Shown piece after piece: positions 1 to 5,053 of a stretch of 5,053 bases of DNA; within the stretch, counting starts at the first letter, position 1; every line of letters begins with the position of its first letter. The notes below the pieces were generated by a model. It was not told the DNA's origin. It made no database searches and was given only the letters and a program-made list of their open reading frames with translations. Both the position numbers and the translations under genes were made by a program. The stretch covers positions 1 through 5,053 of the forward strand of contig JAQVPO010000116.1 of NCBI GenBank assembly GCA_028702015.1. The letters run 5' to 3'. Source of the DNA: Synergistaceae bacterium. GTDB taxonomy: Bacteria; Synergistota; Synergistia; Synergistales; Synergistaceae.

Positions 1-352
1 GTATAAGGCTCATAAATACAACGATGTGAAAGGTCACAAGATCGGTGAGAGTGAGAAATGCAGGTACGAATGCCACTAACATGCACCCAGTCTGACAGCA
101 GAACAAGGTTTTCCTTAAATCCCATCTCTCAATTAAAGCCCCGGCAAAGGGTGCAAATAAAAAGACCGATATCGAGGCTGAAAAATCAATTATGCCAAGT
201 GCGCTGTTAAGGCCTGTAAGCCTGAAGACAAGCCAGCCCATTGCGACCCTGTGCATCCATAGACCGGTCAGCGATATGGCCTGGGCCATAAAGAAAAGCC
301 GGTAATTTCTGCTCCTCAAAGCACGAAGTGAATCAGGAATGACTATCTGCAT
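1..352 (-). CDS. MFS transporter, MFS_3-like, N-terminal part (cut by left edge)
   Basis: The frame opens with ATG at 352-350 and stays open to the window edge, giving 117 residues. The N-terminus reads SLRALRSRNYRLFF, followed by a first helix containing SLTGLWMHRVAMGWLVFRLTG. This is the typical opening of MFS_3-type facilitators, the group that includes the enterobactin exporter EntS. A second helix lies near residues 52-72. After it comes the loop GALIERWDLRK (71-81), a variant of the conserved MFS loop 2-3 motif G-x-x-x-D-R-x-G-R-R with E in place of D. Helices 3 and 4 fall near 83-101 and 106-117. The family exports small molecules by proton antiport across the cytoplasmic membrane; the substrate cannot be told. 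The start lies 9 nt after the stop of the upstream DMT gene and has only a weak Shine-Dalgarno sequence (a GAG overlapping that stop), so translational coupling is likely. About two thirds of the protein is outside the window. Confidence 0.88.
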   Translation of the reverse strand, partial: MQIVIPDSLRALRSRNYRLFFMAQAISLTGLWMHRVAMGWLVFRLTGLNSALGIIDFSASISVFLFAPFAGALIERWDLRKTLFCCQTGCMLVAFVPAFLTLTDLVTFHIVVFMSLI

Positions 353-361
353 CAAAAAACT

Positions 362-1297
362 CTATATGCTCACAGTTACAGAACCTGTGATTATTAAAAC
401 TACCCCTGCCCATTGCAGCCCGCGCAGTCTATCATTAAGCACAAAGTGACCAAAAAGCGCAGCAATGAACGGGCTGGTAGCAGTTATTGCCGTAACTACA
501 GCTACCGGCATTGAATTGATGCAGGTTGTATAAAAGATGGAACCTAATCCAAGGCCAATGACTGCGGCCCCCAGGAAATAGGTCCAGCCCTTTACAGGCA
601 GTCTGCGAAGCGGCATTACCATTTCTGGCCTGTACTTTACAAGCAAAAACCTGTATGACCATGAAATTATCAAAAAAACGAGAGCTCTGTAAAAAGTTAT
701 TTCTATAGGGCCAAGACCGGAGGTCTCCATTGCCATTTTGGTCAGAGGTGCCCCAATAGCCCAGGAGAGTCCGGCACCTATCGCAAAGAGGAAACCTTCC
801 ATAAGCCTTGAAAAACCTATCTCTTTGGCTCTGTGGTCATCCTTTTCAGGGTTATCACGGTCGCCACCGAACCTTAATAAAAGCAGCCCGGACAATACAA
901 CGATTATACCCAGTACTATCTGCATGGTTATCGGTTCACCCAGCATCAGCCAGGAGGTAAGCACAACAAACATCGGATACGAATTAGTAACAGGGACAGC
1001 AAGGCTTACACCTATTTTTTTTATGGCAATGAAGTAAAGCACGTCACCGACCAGATAACCCATCACCACATTCCCTGCTATGCAGAGAAGAGCTTTGGGA
1101 GAGGAGACTATAGGTATGCTCCCCTTGGTATAAACCAGAGCGATCGATAAAGCGAAAATAAAAAATGAAATCGACCGTACTGGATTTATTTCATTTGATG
1201 TGCATTTGGACACATCCATCCCTCGCCCCACCATTATCGGTGAAGCAGCCCACATTATTGCTGTAACGATACTAAGCAGAAAACCCCATAAAGGCAT
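362..1297 (-). CDS. EamA/DMT-superfamily transporter, ten helices
   Basis: The product is 311 residues if translation begins at the ATG at 1297-1295. It has about ten hydrophobic segments in two similar halves, split by a charged loop (FGGDRDNPEKDDHRAKE, about 143-159). This is the EamA drug/metabolite transporter fold. Each half carries the family's characteristic late motif: SYPMFVVLTSWLMLGEPIT at 106-124 and SPFIAALFGHFVLNDRL at 275-291, with a closing helix after each. DMT proteins export amino acids, purines, sugars or toxic metabolites, and the substrate here is not predictable. The frame extends to a TTG at 1354, which would add 19 residues, but the ATG is preferred. It has GAGGAG 9 nt upstream, it sits just before the first helix, and the TTG falls inside the putative -35 box. 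The stop is TAG, and the MFS gene starts 9 nt later, suggesting a shared transcript. Confidence 0.9.
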   Translation of the reverse strand: MPLWGFLLSIVTAIMWAASPIMVGRGMDVSKCTSNEINPVRSISFFIFALSIALVYTKGSIPIVSSPKALLCIAGNVVMGYLVGDVLYFIAIKKIGVSLAVPVTNSYPMFVVLTSWLMLGEPITMQIVLGIIVVLSGLLLLRFGGDRDNPEKDDHRAKEIGFSRLMEGFLFAIGAGLSWAIGAPLTKMAMETSGLGPIEITFYRALVFLIISWSYRFLLVKYRPEMVMPLRRLPVKGWTYFLGAAVIGLGLGSIFYTTCINSMPVAVVTAITATSPFIAALFGHFVLNDRLRGLQWAGVVLIITGSVTVSI

Positions 1298-1306
1298 ATA
1301 CCAGCA

Positions 1307-1312
1307 CTCCTC
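1307..1312 (-). promoter_or_regulatory. Shine-Dalgarno site that decides the DMT start
   Basis: GAGGAG on the minus strand, 9 nt before the ATG at 1297. No comparable site precedes the in-frame TTG at 1354, so this fixes the preferred start of the DMT gene. Confidence 0.7.
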
Positions 1313-1323
1313 GTTGATCCGGT

Positions 1324-1339
1324 ATATTGTATACACTAT
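1324..1339. promoter_or_regulatory. 16-bp imperfect palindrome over the -10 box (possible operator)
   Basis: The sequence ATATTGTATACACTAT is a palindrome with seven of eight base pairs symmetric; only 1327/1336 fails. Its core TGTATACA (1328-1335) is perfect. It covers the -10 box of the DMT promoter, a position where a bound dimeric regulator would block RNA polymerase. TTGTATACAA-like cores are known for some GntR-family regulators, but no regulator gene is in the window, so the family is a guess. AT-rich DNA yields such palindromes by chance fairly often. Confidence 0.4.
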
Positions 1340-1354
1340 TTTCGTTTGAGACAA
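1326..1354 (-). promoter_or_regulatory. Candidate sigma-70 promoter for the DMT-MFS pair
   Basis: On the minus strand TTGTCT (1354-1349, 4 of 6 to TTGACA) and TACAAT (1331-1326, 5 of 6 to TATAAT) are separated by exactly 17 nt. The predicted transcription start is near 1319, leaving a leader of about 22 nt that contains the Shine-Dalgarno site and ends at the ATG at 1297. The good fit of promoter, leader and ribosome site makes this the best-supported promoter in the window. It was read by eye and is not tested. Confidence 0.6.
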
Positions 1355-1380
1355 TAGACATTATTACTGCCTTCTCCAAA

Positions 1381-1397
1381 GTGTAAATAGATTACAC
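1381..1397. repeat. Inverted repeat GTGTAA-N5-TTACAC upstream of the DMT promoter
   Basis: Perfect 6-bp arms GTGTAA (1381-1386) and TTACAC (1392-1397) flank a 5-nt spacer. It lies about 60-80 bp upstream of the predicted DMT transcription start, where an activator or an upstream operator could bind. It is not followed by a T-run in either direction, so it does not look like a terminator. The protein that might bind it is unknown. Confidence 0.4.
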
Positions 1398-1440
1398 AGC
1401 AAAACCGGCAAAATAAATTGATCATTACATTAGATACTAT

Positions 1441-1455
1441 TAACCTATAACCTAT
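1441..1455. repeat. Two tandem copies of heptamer TAACCTA
   Basis: TAACCTATAACCTAT is two adjacent copies of TAACCTA plus one base, just beyond the yjiH stop codon. It is too short to assign a role and may be chance. Confidence 0.4.
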
Positions 1456-1456
1456 T

Positions 1457-2812
1457 TTAAGAAAAGAAAAGCAGGGAAAGAGGGATTATTATGAAGAGAG
1501 ACATAACTATGCGCATTACATAAATCACTGTCATTTGCCAGAACGTTATAGGGATCGAAGAATGCCATACATGTATCCCTATCTCCGTAAGGTTTATCAG
1601 GCCTATCGTTACCAGGCATATACAAAGAAACCTGCCGGCCTCCGAAAAAAGTACCTGTGCATACGCTATAGCCAGGTACTGATCGATAAAAGCAAAGACA
1701 GATACTCCTCCGAGTATCTGAGCCTCGGGTGCTCCTAATTTTTCCAGCAGGAGAGAAATAGGATAGGCAATAATGTCAAGAAGAGGTGTCACATCCGCTA
1801 TTGACAGAAGAAGCGTTCCAAACGTAATCATTAGAGGAATCGTGCCAAAAAGAAGAGGGATCGCGATGGAAAATGTTTCATGAAAGTACAGCCTTATGTT
1901 CATATGACGTGCTTTACTTATACCTCTCAGCAGTGCCCAGTCAAAAAGTGAATGTCCGTGTCTTGCTTCCTGCGGAGGGGCATCATAATTATCCGCACCT
2001 CCATGGTATGTTTCCGGTATTGAGGTCAGCGGCCATATTCTTGGGAAAATCAGTGCAAGCAGGAACATAGTCAGATAGACAGAAAAAACTATTTGAGGGA
2101 AAGCATACCTGAAATCAAGAAGCGTAGCTATTGCATATATATTGTATATACCTGTGAGAGAAAAACTTGTGACCATAACGGCGGCTTCCCTGTCACTGTA
2201 GTAACCGGCATTATGCATTTTTGCAGTGATCACTACTGCCATTGAACTGCTTCCCAGCCATGATGCTATACAGTCAACAGCTGAACGTCCAGGCACTTTG
2301 AAAAGAGGTCTCATTACAGGGCTTGCGTAGACTGCAACAAACTGAACGAGTCCGAAATCCATAAGCATTGGTGCAGTCAGGGACATTATGAAAGTAAGTA
2401 CTATCAGTTTAGGTGCAAGGTTTAGAACTATAAGCTGGGCATCTTTAAATAAAAACCCAAACATCTCATTGTTTCCCCATAATGCAACCATCGCTATTGG
2501 GATACTGGCAAACCTAGCCACAAACCAGAAAGGATTGCAGATAAGATTCTCTTTGAACATCTGGTTTTTCATTATCCATTCAGGCCGGATTGAAGTCGCA
2601 GCCACACTCAGCATCATTGTGAGCAACGAGACGATCAGCACCAAATTTCCAAACTGATCTTTTAATAAATCCAGCAGGTATTCCTTGCCATGACCAATCA
2701 GAGTGTTAACAGTACCATGCCATTCAAACGGAAGTAAAAAAGCACATATGCCAAGCGTGGAAGGAATAACAAACAGAGAAATATTTCTAGGCGTCCTTGG
2801 GAATTGCTCCAC
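1457..2812 (-). CDS. yjiH: YjiH-family membrane protein with nucleoside-recognition GATE domain
   Basis: A 451-residue integral membrane protein. It starts RNISLFVIPSTLGICAFLLPF, the usual first helix of the YjiH family (IPSxxGIxxFxxP). Further helices lie near 56-73, 101-121 and 128-165. The hallmark GATE segment is at 174-218: PGRSAVDCIASWLGSSS, then VVITAKMHNAGYYSDREAAVMVTSFS. A hydrophilic loop (about 262-300, with GGADNYDAPPQEARHGHS) separates a second hydrophobic half (about 313-450), which may be a second, more divergent GATE-like unit. GATE proteins are thought to move small molecules or ions, but YjiH's substrate is unknown. In E. coli yjiH stands beside yjiG, which encodes another small GATE protein; here one longer chain may cover both halves (inference). 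The start is GTG, the only usual start codon between the upstream in-frame TAA and the first helix. Its G-rich Shine-Dalgarno sequence is unusually close. The stop is TAA. Confidence 0.87.
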   Translation of the reverse strand: MEQFPRTPRNISLFVIPSTLGICAFLLPFEWHGTVNTLIGHGKEYLLDLLKDQFGNLVLIVSLLTMMLSVAATSIRPEWIMKNQMFKENLICNPFWFVARFASIPIAMVALWGNNEMFGFLFKDAQLIVLNLAPKLIVLTFIMSLTAPMLMDFGLVQFVAVYASPVMRPLFKVPGRSAVDCIASWLGSSSMAVVITAKMHNAGYYSDREAAVMVTSFSLTGIYNIYAIATLLDFRYAFPQIVFSVYLTMFLLALIFPRIWPLTSIPETYHGGADNYDAPPQEARHGHSLFDWALLRGISKARHMNIRLYFHETFSIAIPLLFGTIPLMITFGTLLLSIADVTPLLDIIAYPISLLLEKLGAPEAQILGGVSVFAFIDQYLAIAYAQVLFSEAGRFLCICLVTIGLINLTEIGIHVWHSSIPITFWQMTVIYVMRIVMSLFIIIPLSLLFFS

Positions 2813-2817
2813 CCCCC
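2813..2817 (-). promoter_or_regulatory. Unusually close G-run ribosome site before the yjiH GTG
   Basis: On the minus strand AAAGGGGGG runs straight into the GTG start; the last G of the run is the first base of the start codon. A normal Shine-Dalgarno needs about 5-9 nt of spacing. Either initiation is inefficient, or it uses another mechanism, or the true start is a rare codon (ATT at codon 11) slightly downstream, preceded by AAGGA. Confidence 0.4.
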
Positions 2818-2829
2818 TTTGCTTATTAA

Positions 2830-2838
2830 ATTATAACA
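2830..2838 (-). promoter_or_regulatory. Extended -10 promoter element for yjiH
   Basis: TGTTATAAT on the minus strand is a perfect extended -10 (TGn plus TATAAT, hexamer at 2835-2830). No strong -35 is seen; the hexamer 17 nt upstream is TTTATT (3 of 6), which an extended -10 can tolerate. The predicted transcription start is near 2823, giving a leader of only about 11 nt before the GTG at 2812. The surrounding DNA is very AT-rich, so a chance match is possible. Confidence 0.5.
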
Positions 2839-2993
2839 GAACAATCAGACACAATAAATAAATAAAATTTATAATGTAAAAAAAAATAAAATAAATTTCA
2901 TATAATTACGGCAGGTATATCTAAAGTCTGTATAACAACAGATGGCAGATCAAGCAATACTAGAATAGCAGCAGTCGTTGCTGTCTTCGGATG

Positions 2994-4127
2994 TTAACCG
3001 CCAAGATAAGCAAGCAGAACACCACCTGCAAGCACAGATCCTATCTGGCCAGCGACGTTGGCACCTACAGCATGCATAAGAAGGTAGTTTGAGGGATCAG
3101 CCTTTTGTCCCAGTTTTTGTATCGTTCTTGCTGACATTGGAAATGCGGAGATGCCTGCGGCACCTACCATAGGATTAATTTTTTTACCTTCGGGCAGAAA
3201 AAGATTCAGGAGCTTGGCAGTAAAAACCCCGCCTGCAGTATCAAGGACAAAAGCAACAAGTCCCATTGCTATTATTATCAGGGTACCTGTGTTTACAAAT
3301 TTTTCTCCCGTCATTGTAGCTGAAATCGAAAATCCAAGAAGGATAGTTACTATGTTTGCAAGCTCATTCTGAGCTGCCTGTGACAGACGTTCAGTGACCC
3401 CGCTCTCCCTGAGAAGGTTCCCAAACATAACAAAACCCAGAAGTGACACAGAGGCAGGTGCTATAATGCCGCCAAGCAAAGTAATAATTATAGGGAAAAA
3501 TATTTTTGATCTTTTGGTGACCGTCTTTGTAGGAGCAGGCATCCTCATGCGGCGTTCTTTTGCAGTTGTGATCGCCATTATGACAGGCGGTTGGATCATA
3601 GGGACCAGAGCCATGTAAGTATACGCAGCCACTGATATAGGCCCTAGAAGATGCGGCGCAAATCTGGTTGATACATATATTGAGGTGGGTCCGTCAGCTG
3701 CACCTATTATTCCTATGGAAGCAGCCTCATATATATTGAATCCCCAAAGAAGAGCAATGCCCATCGTCAGGAAAATACCCATCTGTGCAGTAAGCCCGAA
3801 CAGAAAAACTTTCGGGTTGGCCAGAAGAGGGCCAAAATCACACATGGCACCCACAGCTATCAGGATCAGCAACGGAAGTATCTCTGTCGCTATACCCATC
3901 CGGAACAGCATAGACAAAGCCCCTTCTACAACTTCGCTTCCTGCCATCTGATCAAGTGCAGAAGAAAGGGGCAGGTTTACAAGCAACGTACCAAAGCCCA
4001 TTGGTAAAAGCAGTGTAGGCTCAAAGTTTTTTTCGATTGCAAGATAGATCAAAAAAGCCCCGACAAGCATCATTACCATGTTCTGCCAGGTAACAGCTGC
4101 AATCATATTTGAGAAGAGATCCAACAA
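2994..4127 (-). CDS. oadB: Sodium-translocating decarboxylase beta subunit (OadB/MmdB/GcdB family)
   Basis: A 377-residue membrane protein of typical length for this family. The beta subunit decarboxylates carboxybiotin on the carrier subunit and couples this to sodium export across the cytoplasmic membrane. All residues shown to matter in Klebsiella OadB have counterparts at the right spacing. D145 in GAADGPTSIYVS matches D203. Y171 in YTYMALVPMIQPP matches Y229. N318, G322, S327 and R334 in NPMVGAAGISAFPMSAR match N373, G377, S382 and R389. The end, HAVGANVAGQIGSVLAGGVLLA, is also typical. The sequence does not tell whether the enzyme acts on oxaloacetate, methylmalonyl-CoA, glutaconyl-CoA or malonate, because the alpha subunit decides that and none is adjacent; the symbol is therefore a family label. 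The start is TTG at 4127, or possibly the next codon, also TTG. It is supported by GGAGGTG 4 nt upstream; the ATG at codon 8 is too far away. Confidence 0.95.
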   Translation of the reverse strand: MLDLFSNMIAAVTWQNMVMMLVGAFLIYLAIEKNFEPTLLLPMGFGTLLVNLPLSSALDQMAGSEVVEGALSMLFRMGIATEILPLLILIAVGAMCDFGPLLANPKVFLFGLTAQMGIFLTMGIALLWGFNIYEAASIGIIGAADGPTSIYVSTRFAPHLLGPISVAAYTYMALVPMIQPPVIMAITTAKERRMRMPAPTKTVTKRSKIFFPIIITLLGGIIAPASVSLLGFVMFGNLLRESGVTERLSQAAQNELANIVTILLGFSISATMTGEKFVNTGTLIIIAMGLVAFVLDTAGGVFTAKLLNLFLPEGKKINPMVGAAGISAFPMSARTIQKLGQKADPSNYLLMHAVGANVAGQIGSVLAGGVLLAYLGG

Positions 4128-4131
4128 GACA

Positions 4132-4138
4132 CACCTCC
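4132..4138 (-). promoter_or_regulatory. Strong Shine-Dalgarno site deciding the oadB TTG start
   Basis: GGAGGTG on the minus strand matches the anti-Shine-Dalgarno very well. The GGAGG core ends 6 nt before the TTG at 4127 and 9 nt before the second TTG at 4124, so either could initiate. It makes a non-ATG start convincing. Confidence 0.8.
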
Positions 4139-4205
4139 GGAAGTTCTTATCATTAAAGATAACAGGATTCTATAACTAATCTTGGTTTTAGTCTCGTCAA
4201 AGATA

Positions 4206-4234
4206 CTTATATAATTTTGACTTGTAGACCTTAA
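4206..4234 (-). promoter_or_regulatory. Weak candidate promoter for oadB
   Basis: On the minus strand TTAAGG (4234-4229, 3 of 6) and TATAAG (4211-4206, 5 of 6) are 17 nt apart, with a predicted start near 4199 and a leader of about 70 nt. A separate TTGACG at 4200-4195 is a good -35 match but has no -10 at a suitable distance. The call rests mostly on the -10 and the correct spacing. Confidence 0.3.
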
Positions 4235-4239
4235 GCGTC

Positions 4240-5053
4240 TTATAAGGAATCCGCATCTATATCCTTAAGAATCTCTTCCAGAGAAACATAATCTATTTTG
4301 CCAGTTGAAAGAAGAGGAATATTTTCCATGAACAATATTTTTTTGGGTATTGCGATCTCTGCAACTCCAAAGCCTGAGAGGGTCTGACGCAGCTCATCCC
4401 TCTTTAGGGCTTCCATTGAAGTAATCAGCGACAGTGTCTCACCTCTCGGACCGCCCTTAATCATAACTACGGCGTGCTTCTCCTCGGGCCATGCTTCTGA
4501 GAGCACTTCTTCCACGGCTGCAAGAGATATCATCTCTCCGCCGATCTTGGCAAATCTTTTAGCTCTTCCAAGTATCCTGACAAAACCTTCTTCATCTACA
4601 CTGACAATGTCTCCAGTGTCATACCAGCCGTCCTTCGGAGGCTCAATAACCCCCGGCTTTGTCGCCCTCAGATAGCCAAGCATTATATTGGGTCCCTTAA
4701 GCCAGAGCCTGCCTCCTTCATGCACTCCGTCAACCGGCTCTATCCTGTACTGGATCCCTGCAACATACTGCCCCACCGTTCCGCTTTTGTGATGCGCATA
4801 ATAATTATTGGCAACAACAGGAGATGCCTCTGTAACTCCATATCCCTCCGTGATCCTGATACTGAAGCGTTCAAACCAGATTTCCTGGGTCGAATGCCTC
4901 AGCTTCTCCCCTCCCTGTACAAGCATACGTATAGTAGCAAAGTCATAATTGTCAGGAGCAGCTTTCGCATAGCCTCCGAGGAAAGTATCCGTTGCAAAAA
5001 GAAATGTTATACGTTCGTCATAACAGAGCGTTGATATCGTCTTGTAATGAAGC
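4240..5053 (-). CDS. aas: Aas-type acyl-ACP synthetase, C-terminal part (cut by right edge)
   Basis: The frame is open from the right edge (first full codon at 5052) to TAA at 4240, giving 270 residues. It matches the AMP-binding half of E. coli Aas, which activates fatty acids with ATP onto acyl carrier protein for re-acylating lysophospholipids at the inner membrane. The visible start LHYKTISTLCYDERITFLFATDTFLGGYA resembles the Aas segment PLHYR...FGTSTFLGNYA. Motifs follow in order: GGEKL (48-52), EGYGVTEASPVV (the Y-G-x-T-E adenylate motif, 69-80), GGRLWLKGPNIMLGYLR, WYDTGD (143-148), GRAKRFAKIGGEMIS (162-176) and PLLSTGKID with the catalytic lysine at 252. The block RAKRFAKIGGEM is typical of Aas rather than ordinary acyl-CoA ligases. 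An internal ATG at 4926 is not the start, because homology continues upstream of it. Whether a PlsC acyltransferase or LplT-like transporter domain precedes it lies outside the window. Confidence 0.92.
   Translation of the reverse strand, partial: LHYKTISTLCYDERITFLFATDTFLGGYAKAAPDNYDFATIRMLVQGGEKLRHSTQEIWFERFSIRITEGYGVTEASPVVANNYYAHHKSGTVGQYVAGIQYRIEPVDGVHEGGRLWLKGPNIMLGYLRATKPGVIEPPKDGWYDTGDIVSVDEEGFVRILGRAKRFAKIGGEMISLAAVEEVLSEAWPEEKHAVVMIKGGPRGETLSLITSMEALKRDELRQTLSGFGVAEIAIPKKILFMENIPLLSTGKIDYVSLEEILKDIDADSL

Larger units (their letters stand above)
2813..2993. other. AT-rich intergenic region between oadB and yjiH
   Basis: This 181-bp gap has no supported gene. The part from 2821 to about 2910 is extremely AT-rich, with an A9 run on the plus strand (2878-2886, a U9 run in minus-strand transcripts) and a short AATA tetranucleotide run (2853-2866). 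Two weak 5-bp hairpins occur at 2927-2942 and 2969-2983, but neither abuts the U-run, so no classical terminator can be called. The yjiH extended -10 lies at its low-coordinate end. The DNA may be bent or easily melted. Confidence 0.6.

Noticed and set aside
435..662. 75-codon open frame on the minus strand inside the DMT gene
   Set aside because: It is another frame of the DMT coding region, has no membrane or domain pattern of its own, and no separate ribosome site was seen.
738..1037. 99-codon plus-strand open frame
   Set aside because: Antisense to the DMT gene; its composition simply mirrors the coding strand and no promoter was seen.
1535..1738. Plus-strand open frame rich in Tyr and Arg
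   Set aside because: Antisense to the conserved C-terminal half of yjiH; the composition comes from the codons opposite.
2969..2983. Hairpin CAGCA-N5-TGCTG just after oadB, considered as a terminator
   Set aside because: The stem is only 5 bp and no U-run follows; the U9 run is more than 80 nt further on.
3151..3951. Three plus-strand open frames opposite oadB
   Set aside because: They lie opposite a strongly conserved protein and show no recognisable family features.
4167..4200. TTGACG with TAGAAT upstream of oadB as a promoter
   Set aside because: Both hexamers match well but are 22 nt apart, too far for a sigma-70 promoter.
4720..5034. 104-codon plus-strand open frame
   Set aside because: Antisense to the acyl-ACP synthetase, where minus-strand motifs are unmistakable.

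Overview
All five genes in this window lie on the minus strand, so transcription runs from high to low coordinates. In that order they are: the 3' end of an Aas-type acyl-ACP synthetase (cut by the right edge); a complete beta subunit of a sodium-translocating biotin-dependent decarboxylase; a complete YjiH-family GATE-domain membrane protein; a complete ten-helix EamA/DMT transporter; and the N-terminal third of an MFS_3-type major facilitator (cut by the left edge). No RNA gene, insertion sequence, phage gene or CRISPR array is visible.

The organism is probably an anaerobic or fermentative bacterium. Sodium-pumping decarboxylase beta subunits are typical of anaerobes that draw energy from decarboxylation, and Aas-type lipid recycling is most familiar from cells with a Gram-negative type envelope. 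Synergistota, Negativicutes or a similar group would fit. This is inference from gene content; nothing in the window fixes the taxon. Coding regions have moderate GC, while the gaps, above all 2813-2993, are very AT-rich.

Layout: 4240-5053 is the acyl-ACP synthetase C-terminal domain. The 112-nt gap 4128-4239 leads into the decarboxylase beta gene (2994-4127), which has a very good Shine-Dalgarno sequence and a TTG start. An AT-rich gap, 2813-2993, carries an extended -10 box just before yjiH (1457-2812, GTG start). The gap 1298-1456 holds an inverted repeat, a credible sigma-70 promoter and a palindrome over its -10 box. They precede the DMT gene, whose best start is the ATG at 1297, not the TTG at 1354. 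The MFS gene begins 9 nt after the DMT stop, so those two are very probably one transcript.

Four of the five products are integral membrane proteins and the fifth belongs to a membrane-lipid repair family, but there is no obvious single pathway. The spacing suggests separate units: the synthetase, the beta subunit, yjiH, and the DMT-MFS pair. The most notable points are a complete, catalytically intact decarboxylase beta subunit with no alpha, gamma or biotin-carrier partner beside it, and a small regulated-looking promoter ahead of the transporter pair. I see no strong case for a wholly new system here.
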